Assembly (NCBI GenBank): GCA_018822665.1
Contig: JAHJJX010000019.1
Coordinates: forward strand, 1-64,000
Length of the DNA: 64,000 nucleotides
Direction of reading: 5' to 3'
Source: a bacterium
GTDB lineage: Bacteria > Campylobacterota > Campylobacteria > Campylobacterales > Sulfurimonadaceae
Positions 55,736 to 63,273 of the stretch are shown piece after piece (position 1 is the stretch's first letter; the number at the start of each line of letters is the position of its first letter). The notes under the pieces were generated by a model, which was given only the letters and a program-made list of their open reading frames with translations, was not told the DNA's origin and searched no databases. The position numbers and the translations under genes were made by a program.

Positions 55736-56785
55736 ATGCAGGTAGATATTCCCCTAAAAAAAGTTATAGACAACTCATACAGCATCACAATTGACATGCT
55801 CCCACAGATTCACTTTGACCATAAAGTAGCCATAATAACAAACCCCAAAGTAGCCGGTCTTCATTTAGGGTATTTACTTTCAAAAATAAGTGCAAAAGAA
55901 CTTTACATTATTACGGTTGCCGATGGTGAAGAATATAAAAATCAACAATCCATAGATACTATTTTGGAATCTCTTTTTAACCACCGTTTTAACAGAAAAT
56001 CTTTACTTATTGCTTTTGGCGGCGGTGTTATCGGTGACATGAGCGGTTATGCGGCAAGTATATATCAAAGAGGAATCGATTTTATACAAATACCCACAAC
56101 GCTTCTTTCTCAAGTGGATGCCAGTGTCGGCGGTAAAACAGGCATGAATAATCAATATGGAAAAAATCTCATTGGAGCCTTCCATCAACCAAAAGCTGTT
56201 TATATAGACCCGCATTTTTTAACAACACTGCCTTCAAGAGAATTTGCTGCAGGTGTGGCTGAAATAGTTAAAATGGCTGTTACTTTTAATAAAGAGTTTT
56301 TTGAGTTTTTAGAAAGTGCAGATTTAAAGAATCCAAAAATTTTACAAGAGGCTATAAAGCAGGCAGTTCAAACTAAAGCCGATGTAGTATCTAAAGATGA
56401 AAAAGAACACGGATTAAGAGCAGCGCTAAACTATGGACATACCTTTGGTCATGTTATAGAAAATGAAACGCAATATAAAAAGTTTTTGCACGGTGAAGCT
56501 GTTGCCATTGGAATGATTATGGCAAATGAAACAGCAGTTAAAATGAATCTTATGAGTGAAAACGAGGCCAACAGAATACAAGCACTTTTACAAAAATATG
56601 ATTTGCCGACAACATATCTTATAAAAAATACACACACCTTTTATGAAACATTTTTCTTAGATAAAAAAAGTTCTGATTCAAGTATAACATTCATTATTCC
56701 CGTTGGTATAGGCGATGTTCGCATAGCAGACACAATAGACAAGAATACAATAATGCATGTTTTAAATAAATTTAAGGAATCTTGA
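55736..56785 (+). CDS. aroB: 3-dehydroquinate synthase
   Basis: A 349-residue AroB, the second step of the shikimate pathway. It has AFGGGVIGDMSGYAASIYQRGI, PTTLLSQVDASVGGKTGMN, the metal-binding EHGLRAALNYGHTFGHVIE and FLHGEAVAIGM. Its TGA stop overlaps the start of the MscS gene by one base. It leads an operon of five or six genes whose order I recall from Helicobacter pylori. Confidence 0.96.
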   Translation: MQVDIPLKKVIDNSYSITIDMLPQIHFDHKVAIITNPKVAGLHLGYLLSKISAKELYIITVADGEEYKNQQSIDTILESLFNHRFNRKSLLIAFGGGVIGDMSGYAASIYQRGIDFIQIPTTLLSQVDASVGGKTGMNNQYGKNLIGAFHQPKAVYIDPHFLTTLPSREFAAGVAEIVKMAVTFNKEFFEFLESADLKNPKILQEAIKQAVQTKADVVSKDEKEHGLRAALNYGHTFGHVIENETQYKKFLHGEAVAIGMIMANETAVKMNLMSENEANRIQALLQKYDLPTTYLIKNTHTFYETFFLDKKSSDSSITFIIPVGIGDVRIADTIDKNTIMHVLNKFKES

Positions 56786-58395
56786 TGAGTAAAATATTTT
56801 TATTTTTATTCTTAATATTCTCCTTAACATCAGCCGCAAGCGAAGAGAATAAAAAACTCGCCATAGAAAATGAAGAAATAAGAAAAAGTAAAATACTGGA
56901 GTATGTCTCTGCGCTGAATAAATTAGAGCATGAAATCTCTAAAGAAAAAGTTTGGATGAAAAGCTATGCTTCTTATCTCACTTCTATGGAAGTGCGAAAC
57001 AGTTTAAAAAATATTAAAAATAGAATAAGTTATTTGAAAAAAAGTGACGACAGCGCAAGTGGAGTGGATGAATTAAATGCACTTATTTCAAAAGAAAAGA
57101 TTCTGGCTTCTCAAATCGAACAGTTAAAAGAAAAGGATAGTGCCCCATTTTCTAAACTGCTTACTCCATCAGAAATTGATGACACTTTGGTGATATCAAA
57201 CCCCTTTGATATATTTACGGGAATCTCTCTTCTTAAAACTTTAAATGCCAATTATGATGATTATATAAAAAGAAAAGATGAACTGACTGAGCTCATTGCT
57301 CTCATTAGAAAAGAGAATGATATTTACAAAGAGATTGAAATCCTTGATAAAGAGAAAAAATATCAGCAAGAAATAACTCTTAAAGAAAAGCAGCTTGAAA
57401 GATTTGAAACGGCACTAGACACGATTACCGTGACAGCAGAAGTGTATCAAAAAAGATTAGAGATTATAGAATTAAATCTTAATAAAGAAGTTCAAGAACA
57501 GATATGGAAACTTGCCAATATAGGGATTATAATTTTAGTTATTTTTCTAATATTTTTCTTGTTGAAGCTAATCGTTAAAAAATACATAACGGATAATGAA
57601 AGATTTTATATGGCAAATAAAATCATTACTTTTATGAATGTGACTCTGGTTATTATCATTGTATTTTTTAGCTATATAGAAAATGCAAGTTATCTGATTA
57701 CTATCCTTGGTTTTGCTTCAGCGGGTATTGCCATTGCCATGAAAGATTGGTTTATGAGTATTTTAGGATGGTTGGTTATAGTCTTTGGCGGAAGCATACA
57801 TGTTGGAGACAGAATCAGAATCGAGATGGATGGAGTAGAATATGTCGGCGACGTGATGGATATAGCATTGCTTCGAATAACCCTTCTTGAGGACGTAACA
57901 CTCACAACGTACAAAATAAATAGAAGAGCCGGAAGAATCATCTTCGTGCCAAACAATTATATATTTACAAGAATGATTGCAAACTACTCTCATAGTTCGC
58001 TAAAAACTGTCTGGGATGGAATCGACATAGTGATTACCTTTGATTCAAACCATAAAAAAGCAATGAGCTTATGTAAAAAAATCGCTAAAAAATATTCCAA
58101 AGGTTATACCGATATCACGAGAAAGCAGTTAAATAAGCTTAGAAATCATTATAGTTTGAAAAATACAAACGTAGAGCCTAGAATATTTTCTTTCATAGAA
58201 CCAAACGGCATCAATATAAGTACCTGGTATTTGACGAATGCATACGCTACGCTTACTTTAAGAAGTATTATATCTACGGAAATCATTGATGCTTTTAATC
58301 TTGAAGACGACATTGTGATTGCATACCCTACTCAAAGACTGCATATTGAAAACTCTGAGAAGAAGATATCTTTTGATGATAAAGAAGTAGTGTAA
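56785..58395 (+). CDS. MscS-family mechanosensitive channel
   Basis: A 536-residue protein with a signal sequence (MSKIFLFLFLIFSLTSAASE), a periplasmic coiled-coil domain (about 20-235), three or so membrane helices and the MscS core (about 290-390: ASAGIAIAMKDWFMSILGWLVIVFGGSIHVGDRI). A cytosolic domain follows. Such large MscS relatives release solutes on hypo-osmotic shock. Start ATG 56785 has AAGGA six bases upstream. The next gene begins two bases after the stop. Confidence 0.9.
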   Translation: MSKIFLFLFLIFSLTSAASEENKKLAIENEEIRKSKILEYVSALNKLEHEISKEKVWMKSYASYLTSMEVRNSLKNIKNRISYLKKSDDSASGVDELNALISKEKILASQIEQLKEKDSAPFSKLLTPSEIDDTLVISNPFDIFTGISLLKTLNANYDDYIKRKDELTELIALIRKENDIYKEIEILDKEKKYQQEITLKEKQLERFETALDTITVTAEVYQKRLEIIELNLNKEVQEQIWKLANIGIIILVIFLIFFLLKLIVKKYITDNERFYMANKIITFMNVTLVIIIVFFSYIENASYLITILGFASAGIAIAMKDWFMSILGWLVIVFGGSIHVGDRIRIEMDGVEYVGDVMDIALLRITLLEDVTLTTYKINRRAGRIIFVPNNYIFTRMIANYSHSSLKTVWDGIDIVITFDSNHKKAMSLCKKIAKKYSKGYTDITRKQLNKLRNHYSLKNTNVEPRIFSFIEPNGINISTWYLTNAYATLTLRSIISTEIIDAFNLEDDIVIAYPTQRLHIENSEKKISFDDKEVV

Positions 58396-58396
58396 T

Positions 58397-59644
58397 ATGA
58401 AAAAAAAAGTATATTTTAAAACCTTCGGGTGCAGAACCAATCTTTATGATTCTCAAGTAATGATGAGCTCTTTAGAGGACTATGATATTACTTTGGATGA
58501 GAATGAAGCGGATGTTATCGTTGTTAATTCCTGCACCGTAACTAATGGGGCTGATTCTCATGTGCGTTCTTATATCGGGCATGTGGAAAAAAGCGGGAAT
58601 GCTAAAATATTTTTAACAGGATGCGGAGCTCACACCAAAGGTGAAAAGCTATTTGAAGAAAAACGGGTACAGGGTGTTTTCGGTCAAAGTGAAAAACAAA
58701 AAATAAATTTTTTACTTTCTCAAGACAAACCTTTTTATGAACTTGGTGATTTAAATCATATAGACGAGAGCGTTGTGGATGATTTTATCGGTAAGAGCAG
58801 GGCGTTTATTAAAATTCAAGAAGGGTGTAATTTTCGTTGTTCTTACTGTATTATTCCTTTTGTCCGCGGCGATGCCAGAAGCATGGATGAAGAGAGAATT
58901 TTGAAACAAATCTCCAGATTGGCAATTAACGGTTTTGGTGAATTTATCTTAACGGGAACAAATGTCGGCAGTTATGGGCAGGGCACCGGTACTTCTATCG
59001 CAAAATTAATGAAAAAAATCTCACAAATTCGCGGAGTAAGAAGAATTAGACTTGGAAGCGTAGAACCTATTCAAATAAGTGATGAATTTAAAGAGATACT
59101 GGATGAACCTTGGCTTGAACGACATCTCCATATTGCGCTTCAGCATACATCTCCTAAGATGTTAAAACTTATGAATAGAAGAAATGTTTATAAGCAAGAC
59201 AGGGAATTGTTTGAGTTTTTAGCCGATAAGGGTTTTGCAATCGGAACGGACTTTATCACAGGTCATCCCGGAGAGAGTGAAGAGTTATGGCAAGAAGCTA
59301 TGATTAATGCAAGAGCATTGCCCTTAACCCATTTGCACTCTTTTACTTATTCTAAAAGAGACGGTACTCCATCGGCTCAAATGAAACCCGAAGTAAACGG
59401 CAGGTTGGCAAAAGACAGACTGCATGAACTTGAAGCTTTGATACAAGCAAAAAATCTAGATTTCAGAAAATCTTATAAGGGTGCGTTGGACGTTTTGATA
59501 GAGGGTGAAAAGGGTGGCTTCTATCATGGACTGGACCAACATTTCAATAAAATCATAGTGGAATCTGATGAAGACCTAGTCGGAAATTGGATTCATATAC
59601 AAAACTATGAAATTAGAGGAGAGAGTAACTATGTTAAACTCTAA
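58397..59644 (+). CDS. mtaB: tRNA t6A methylthiotransferase (MtaB-type)
   Basis: A 415-residue radical-SAM enzyme that adds methylthio to t6A-37 of tRNA. The N-terminal cluster-binding domain has TFGCRTNLYDSQ, NSCTVTNGAD and a third cysteine at TGCGAHT. The radical SAM motif is EGCNFRCSYCIIPFVRG. The C-terminal TRAM domain is present. The 3' end overlaps the FtsH-like gene by 14 bases. One exact copy of the 11-base word lies at 58578. Confidence 0.93.
   Translation: MKKKVYFKTFGCRTNLYDSQVMMSSLEDYDITLDENEADVIVVNSCTVTNGADSHVRSYIGHVEKSGNAKIFLTGCGAHTKGEKLFEEKRVQGVFGQSEKQKINFLLSQDKPFYELGDLNHIDESVVDDFIGKSRAFIKIQEGCNFRCSYCIIPFVRGDARSMDEERILKQISRLAINGFGEFILTGTNVGSYGQGTGTSIAKLMKKISQIRGVRRIRLGSVEPIQISDEFKEILDEPWLERHLHIALQHTSPKMLKLMNRRNVYKQDRELFEFLADKGFAIGTDFITGHPGESEELWQEAMINARALPLTHLHSFTYSKRDGTPSAQMKPEVNGRLAKDRLHELEALIQAKNLDFRKSYKGALDVLIEGEKGGFYHGLDQHFNKIIVESDEDLVGNWIHIQNYEIRGESNYVKL
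58578..58588 (-). repeat. TTCCACATGCC word in mtaB
   Basis: Exact copy in inverse orientation, read as Gly-His-Val-Glu (IGHVEK). Confidence 0.85.
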
Positions 59645-61277
59645 GACAAATCGTATAGCGCTTTATGTTTCTGCATTTTTGGTTGTTGCTTTAGTTTTAT
59701 TTGCGATACTCAGAGATAATGCAAAACCGATAACATTGAAAGATGCTGTAAATATTCTGGATAATCACAGTGTGAAAAATGTAATTGTTACGAAAGAGTA
59801 CGTTTATCTCAAGACAGAGAACGATTATTATAAAATTGCATCTTCACAAGTAACACCGAAAATGTTTGTGGATTATAAAGTGGAAGTTGAAACGGGCTCC
59901 AATGTACTTGTTTATTTGCTTGTTTTGGTTTTAGTTTTGGGAATCGGAACGCTTGCATTTAGATGGTGGCAAAAGCGATTAAATTCTGATGAGTATTTTA
60001 GTACATCCAACAAAAGTTCAACTCCGAGCTTGAATTCCGATGGACTGATTGAATGTATAAAAAGTGATGTTACTTTTAACGACATCGGCGGGATTTCCGA
60101 TGTGAAGATGGAACTTGAAGAGATAATCGATTTTATGAAAAATCCAAAACGCTACAAAAGTTTTGGGGCAAGACTGCCCAAGGGTGTACTTTTAATAGGT
60201 CCTCCAGGTGTTGGAAAAACGATGATAGCTAAAGCTGTCGCACATGAAGCGGGGGTTCCGTTTTATTATCAAAGCGGTGCTTCTTTTGTTCAAATATATG
60301 TTGGCATGGGTGCCAAAAGAGTACATGAACTTTTTCGCGCTGCAAAAAACAATTCGCCTTCTATCATTTTTATAGATGAAATCGATGCTGTGGGTAAAAA
60401 AAGAGACGGGCAGAGAAATGATGAAAGAGAAGCTACTCTTAATCAGCTTTTGACAGAAATGGATGGTTTCGAAGGCTCCGGAAGTGTTATCGTTATAGCC
60501 GCAACAAACAAAATAGAAGTTTTGGATTCGGCACTTCTGAGAGCCGGCAGATTTGATAGAAGAATTTTTGTTGAGCTTCCGACAAAAATGGAAAGAGAAG
60601 CCATCCTCTCCAAGTATTTGCAAAAAGTTCCGCATGAGCTGGATATAAAAGTGGTTGCGAATATGACCGTTGGCTTTAACGGCGCTTCCCTTGCTGCGAT
60701 TGTAAATGAAGCGGCACTTCTTTCCCTAAGACAAAAAGATTTTCATGTAACCATAGAACACTTTTATCAGGTAAAAGACAAGGTGATGTTTGGAAAGAAA
60801 AAACTTCAAATGCTCAACGACAAACAAAAAGAATACCGTATTACCTATCAGGCAGGAAAAGTTGTGAGTGCTGCTTATTTTGATTTGCCTTTTGAAAAAC
60901 TGATGCTCTCCAATGAAAAACTGACACCGATGAATGATGCCCCCCTTATCAAGCATGAGTTAGAATCAAGAATAAAAATGCTTTTGGCAGGAATGGTGGC
61001 ATGTGGAATTCGATTTAATGAGCATGCCAGCAGTGCAAAAGATGATTTGGATGAAGCAAAAGGGCTTGTGAGGAATATGTTGGAAGATTATGGAATGGGT
61101 TCCTCTTTAATATCTACGGAGCATGAGGAAGAGATTGTAATGACTCGATTGTTTAATGAGTGTGAATCTCTTTTAAAGTCTATGGAAAGTGTTATGCGAA
61201 AAGTTGAAGCTATTTTCTATGAGAGAGAAAGTATCACAAAAAATGAAGTTGTGCAGTATATAAATGAAATTTTATAG
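59631..61277 (+). CDS. FtsH-like membrane AAA+ protein without the zinc-protease site
   Basis: A 548-residue protein with two N-terminal membrane helices (about 10-26 and 92-112) and an FtsH-type AAA+ module: GPPGVGKT (190-197), pore loop FVQIYVGMGAKRV, Walker B IIFIDEIDAVG and LLRAGRFDRR. The M41-like domain follows, but where FtsH has HEAGH this protein has YQAGK (406-410), so both zinc histidines and the catalytic glutamate are gone. The later acidic DDLDEAK segment, which holds the third ligand in FtsH, is kept. It is likely an ATP-driven unfoldase or chaperone. ATG 59631 has AGAGGAG upstream. Confidence 0.88.
   Translation: MLNSKTNRIALYVSAFLVVALVLFAILRDNAKPITLKDAVNILDNHSVKNVIVTKEYVYLKTENDYYKIASSQVTPKMFVDYKVEVETGSNVLVYLLVLVLVLGIGTLAFRWWQKRLNSDEYFSTSNKSSTPSLNSDGLIECIKSDVTFNDIGGISDVKMELEEIIDFMKNPKRYKSFGARLPKGVLLIGPPGVGKTMIAKAVAHEAGVPFYYQSGASFVQIYVGMGAKRVHELFRAAKNNSPSIIFIDEIDAVGKKRDGQRNDEREATLNQLLTEMDGFEGSGSVIVIAATNKIEVLDSALLRAGRFDRRIFVELPTKMEREAILSKYLQKVPHELDIKVVANMTVGFNGASLAAIVNEAALLSLRQKDFHVTIEHFYQVKDKVMFGKKKLQMLNDKQKEYRITYQAGKVVSAAYFDLPFEKLMLSNEKLTPMNDAPLIKHELESRIKMLLAGMVACGIRFNEHASSAKDDLDEAKGLVRNMLEDYGMGSSLISTEHEEEIVMTRLFNECESLLKSMESVMRKVEAIFYERESITKNEVVQYINEIL
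60998..61008 (-). repeat. TTCCACATGCC word in the FtsH-like gene
   Basis: Exact copy in inverse orientation, read as Ala-Cys-Gly (VACGIR). Confidence 0.85.
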
Positions 61278-61785
61278 TGGATTTTCTTTAAAAAATGAAT
61301 CTTTTCTTTTTCATAATTATCTAAAAAACTCAGAATATGCCGTCTGCGGTTTTAGTTATGGAGCTATCAAAGCATTTGAGATTGCAAAAGAAGGCTTGGC
61401 ATGTGGAAAAAGAATAGATACTTTACAATTGTTCTCTCCGGCATTTTTTCAAACAAAAACAGAGAGTTTTAAAAGACTTCAGTTGCTGGCATATAAAAAA
61501 AATCAGGAGCTTTACCTGCGTCAATTTATAAACTCCTGCTTTTTTCCACATGCCATCAAAAAAGTTGAGTTTAGTCCGACAAGTTCGGATGCGCTTGATG
61601 AATTGCTGAATTATGAGTGGAATTTAGGAGAGTTGGAAAATCTGACGAAAAAAGGTGTAGTTCTGGAGATATATCTTGGCGAAGAAGATAGAATAATAGA
61701 CGTAAATTCCGCAAAAGATTTTTTTCAACAAGTCGCTACCGTGACATATATTAAAAATGCAAACCATTTTTTACAAATAAATTAA
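61264..61785 (+). CDS. bioV: Pimeloyl-ACP methyl ester esterase BioV-like
   Basis: A 173-residue compact alpha/beta hydrolase. The nucleophile elbow is CGFSYGAIKAF (Ser at about 37), the acid is in LGEEDRIIDV and the histidine in NANHFLQIN. BioV is the Helicobacter esterase that releases pimeloyl-ACP for biotin synthesis, and size and motifs match it. No other bio gene is in the window. It overlaps the FtsH-like gene by 14 bases and carries two exact copies of the 11-base word, one in each orientation. Confidence 0.78.
   Translation: MKFYSGFSLKNESFLFHNYLKNSEYAVCGFSYGAIKAFEIAKEGLACGKRIDTLQLFSPAFFQTKTESFKRLQLLAYKKNQELYLRQFINSCFFPHAIKKVEFSPTSSDALDELLNYEWNLGELENLTKKGVVLEIYLGEEDRIIDVNSAKDFFQQVATVTYIKNANHFLQIN
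61398..61408 (-). repeat. TTCCACATGCC word in bioV (first)
   Basis: Exact copy in inverse orientation, read as Ala-Cys-Gly-Lys (LACGKR). Confidence 0.85.
61544..61554 (+). repeat. TTCCACATGCC word in bioV (second)
   Basis: Exact copy, read as Phe-Pro-His-Ala (FFPHAI). Confidence 0.85.
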
Positions 61786-61796
61786 AGGAAATGCGT

Positions 61797-62330
61797 ATGA
61801 GCGAGATTAAAATTGGTGTGATAACTGCAAGTGACAGAGCGAGTAAAGGGATATATGAAGATATTTCCGGAATAGCAATTCAAGATACTATGAAAGATTA
61901 TTTAAAGAGTGAATTTGAGATAGTTTACAGGTGTATTCCTGATGAGCAGGATATTTTGGAAGAAACTATGATAGAGCTTTGTGACAAAGAGGGTTGTTGT
62001 CTGGTTGTTACAACAGGAGGAACTGGACCGGCCTTGCGAGATGTTACCCCTGAAGCTACTGAAAATATATGTCAGAAGATGATGCCGGGGTTTGGAGAGC
62101 TTATGCGACAAGTGAGTTTACAGTATGTGCCGACTGCAATTTTATCGCGCCAGAGCGCAGGTATTAGAGGGAAAAGTTTAATAATCAATCTACCGGGAAA
62201 ACCAAAATCGATTCGTGAATGTTTGGATGCAGTTTTTCCGGCAGTTCCGTATTGTATAGATTTGATAGAGGGTCCTTATCTTGAAACAAATGAAGATGTT
62301 ATTAAAGCATTCAGACCAAAATCTAAATAA
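61797..62330 (+). CDS. mogA: Molybdopterin adenylyltransferase
   Basis: A 177-residue MogA/MoaB-fold enzyme that adenylylates molybdopterin before molybdenum insertion. It has IKIGVITASDRASKGIYED, LVVTTGGTGPALRDVTPEAT, the conserved SRQSAGIRGKSLIINLPGKPKSIRE and the closing LIEGP. The start is ATG 61797, with AAAGGA seven bases upstream; ATG 61791 is too close. Molybdenum enzymes such as nitrate or polysulfide reductases fit the presumed lifestyle. Confidence 0.94.
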   Translation: MSEIKIGVITASDRASKGIYEDISGIAIQDTMKDYLKSEFEIVYRCIPDEQDILEETMIELCDKEGCCLVVTTGGTGPALRDVTPEATENICQKMMPGFGELMRQVSLQYVPTAILSRQSAGIRGKSLIINLPGKPKSIRECLDAVFPAVPYCIDLIEGPYLETNEDVIKAFRPKSK

Positions 62331-62413
62331 ATTTTTTGCTTCAAGGTACGCATTCTAAATAATTATTTAAGTATGTTAAATATATCATTGAGTATACATT
62401 ATAAAGGATTATC

Positions 62414-63232
62414 ATGAAAAAAATCTCTCTTTCGATGCTGGCTGCTTCAACACTGCTTTTTGGCTTTCAGTATGATTATGAAACGACTGAGTTTCAGACG
62501 TATGTAACAAACCAGACGGTTGTAAATGAAGTTGTAAGCGATACGGCTATGGTTGATTTTGCAACAAGCGATAAAACGGTGGGTGTAACGGCTCAGTATA
62601 TTTATGCGGGGGATGTAAGTATTTTAAATATTCCTCTTAGTTTAAATATAGGTTCCAATTTTGGTTTGGATGCAATGCTTCCGCTAATCAAAATAAAAAA
62701 TTCTTCTACGGGTGATGACAATACAGGTATAGGTGATATATCTGTTGGAGGCAATTTTCATTTTGGCATGCCATCAGATGTTAGCGGAATCAATGTCACT
62801 TCACTTCGCTATAAAACAACAACGGGTGACGATACAAAAGGGCTAGGCTCCGGATATGACGCATATACGCTATCGCACAGAATTACAAAAAATATTGGAG
62901 ATAGATTTCAGGCGAATGGCTTATTGTCCTATACTCTAAATGATGAAAAAATCTCAGGAAACTCATACTTAGTTATGGCGGGCGGGTCTATGCCTTGTTT
63001 GTTTTGGGATAAAGTGAGAACGCATGCAAAAATAACTTATTTTGGAGTAGAGGCATTAAGTGGATTTGGCGAAGTTAAAACTGCAGATTTTTGGTTAGGA
63101 TGGAATAGTGACAAAATTGCCCAAGGGATTCCTCTTGGAATAGGTGTGAAAATTCCTTTGATAAATGAACTAGACGGCAAGGAAAAAAATAAAACCGTAC
63201 TATTTTATTTAAGCGCTTCAAGTTTCTTTTAA
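62414..63232 (+). CDS. Putative outer-membrane beta-barrel protein
   Basis: A 272-residue protein with a signal peptide (cleaved near LLFGFQYDY) and alternating amphipathic strands, ending in LFYLSASSFF with a C-terminal phenylalanine. The layout (NTGIGDISVGGNFHFGM, GYDAYTLSHRITKN) resembles the MetA-pathway phenol degradation/transporter-like barrels. Substrate unknown. It is monocistronic with AAAGGA before the ATG. Confidence 0.75.
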   Translation: MKKISLSMLAASTLLFGFQYDYETTEFQTYVTNQTVVNEVVSDTAMVDFATSDKTVGVTAQYIYAGDVSILNIPLSLNIGSNFGLDAMLPLIKIKNSSTGDDNTGIGDISVGGNFHFGMPSDVSGINVTSLRYKTTTGDDTKGLGSGYDAYTLSHRITKNIGDRFQANGLLSYTLNDEKISGNSYLVMAGGSMPCLFWDKVRTHAKITYFGVEALSGFGEVKTADFWLGWNSDKIAQGIPLGIGVKIPLINELDGKEKNKTVLFYLSASSFF

Positions 63233-63245
63233 ACGGTTAAAACAT

Positions 63246-63269
63246 GGCATGTGGAAGTTTCCACATGCC
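63246..63269. terminator. Bidirectional hairpin made of two inverted TTCCACATGCC copies
   Basis: GGCATGTGGAA (63246-63256), two bases, then TTCCACATGCC (63259-63269), between two convergent genes and ending five bases before the xth stop. Confidence 0.8.
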
Positions 63270-63273
63270 ACAA

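Noticed and set aside
59607-59630. Upstream ATG of the FtsH-like gene
   Set aside because: It has no ribosome site, while ATG 59631 has AGAGGAG at suitable distance.
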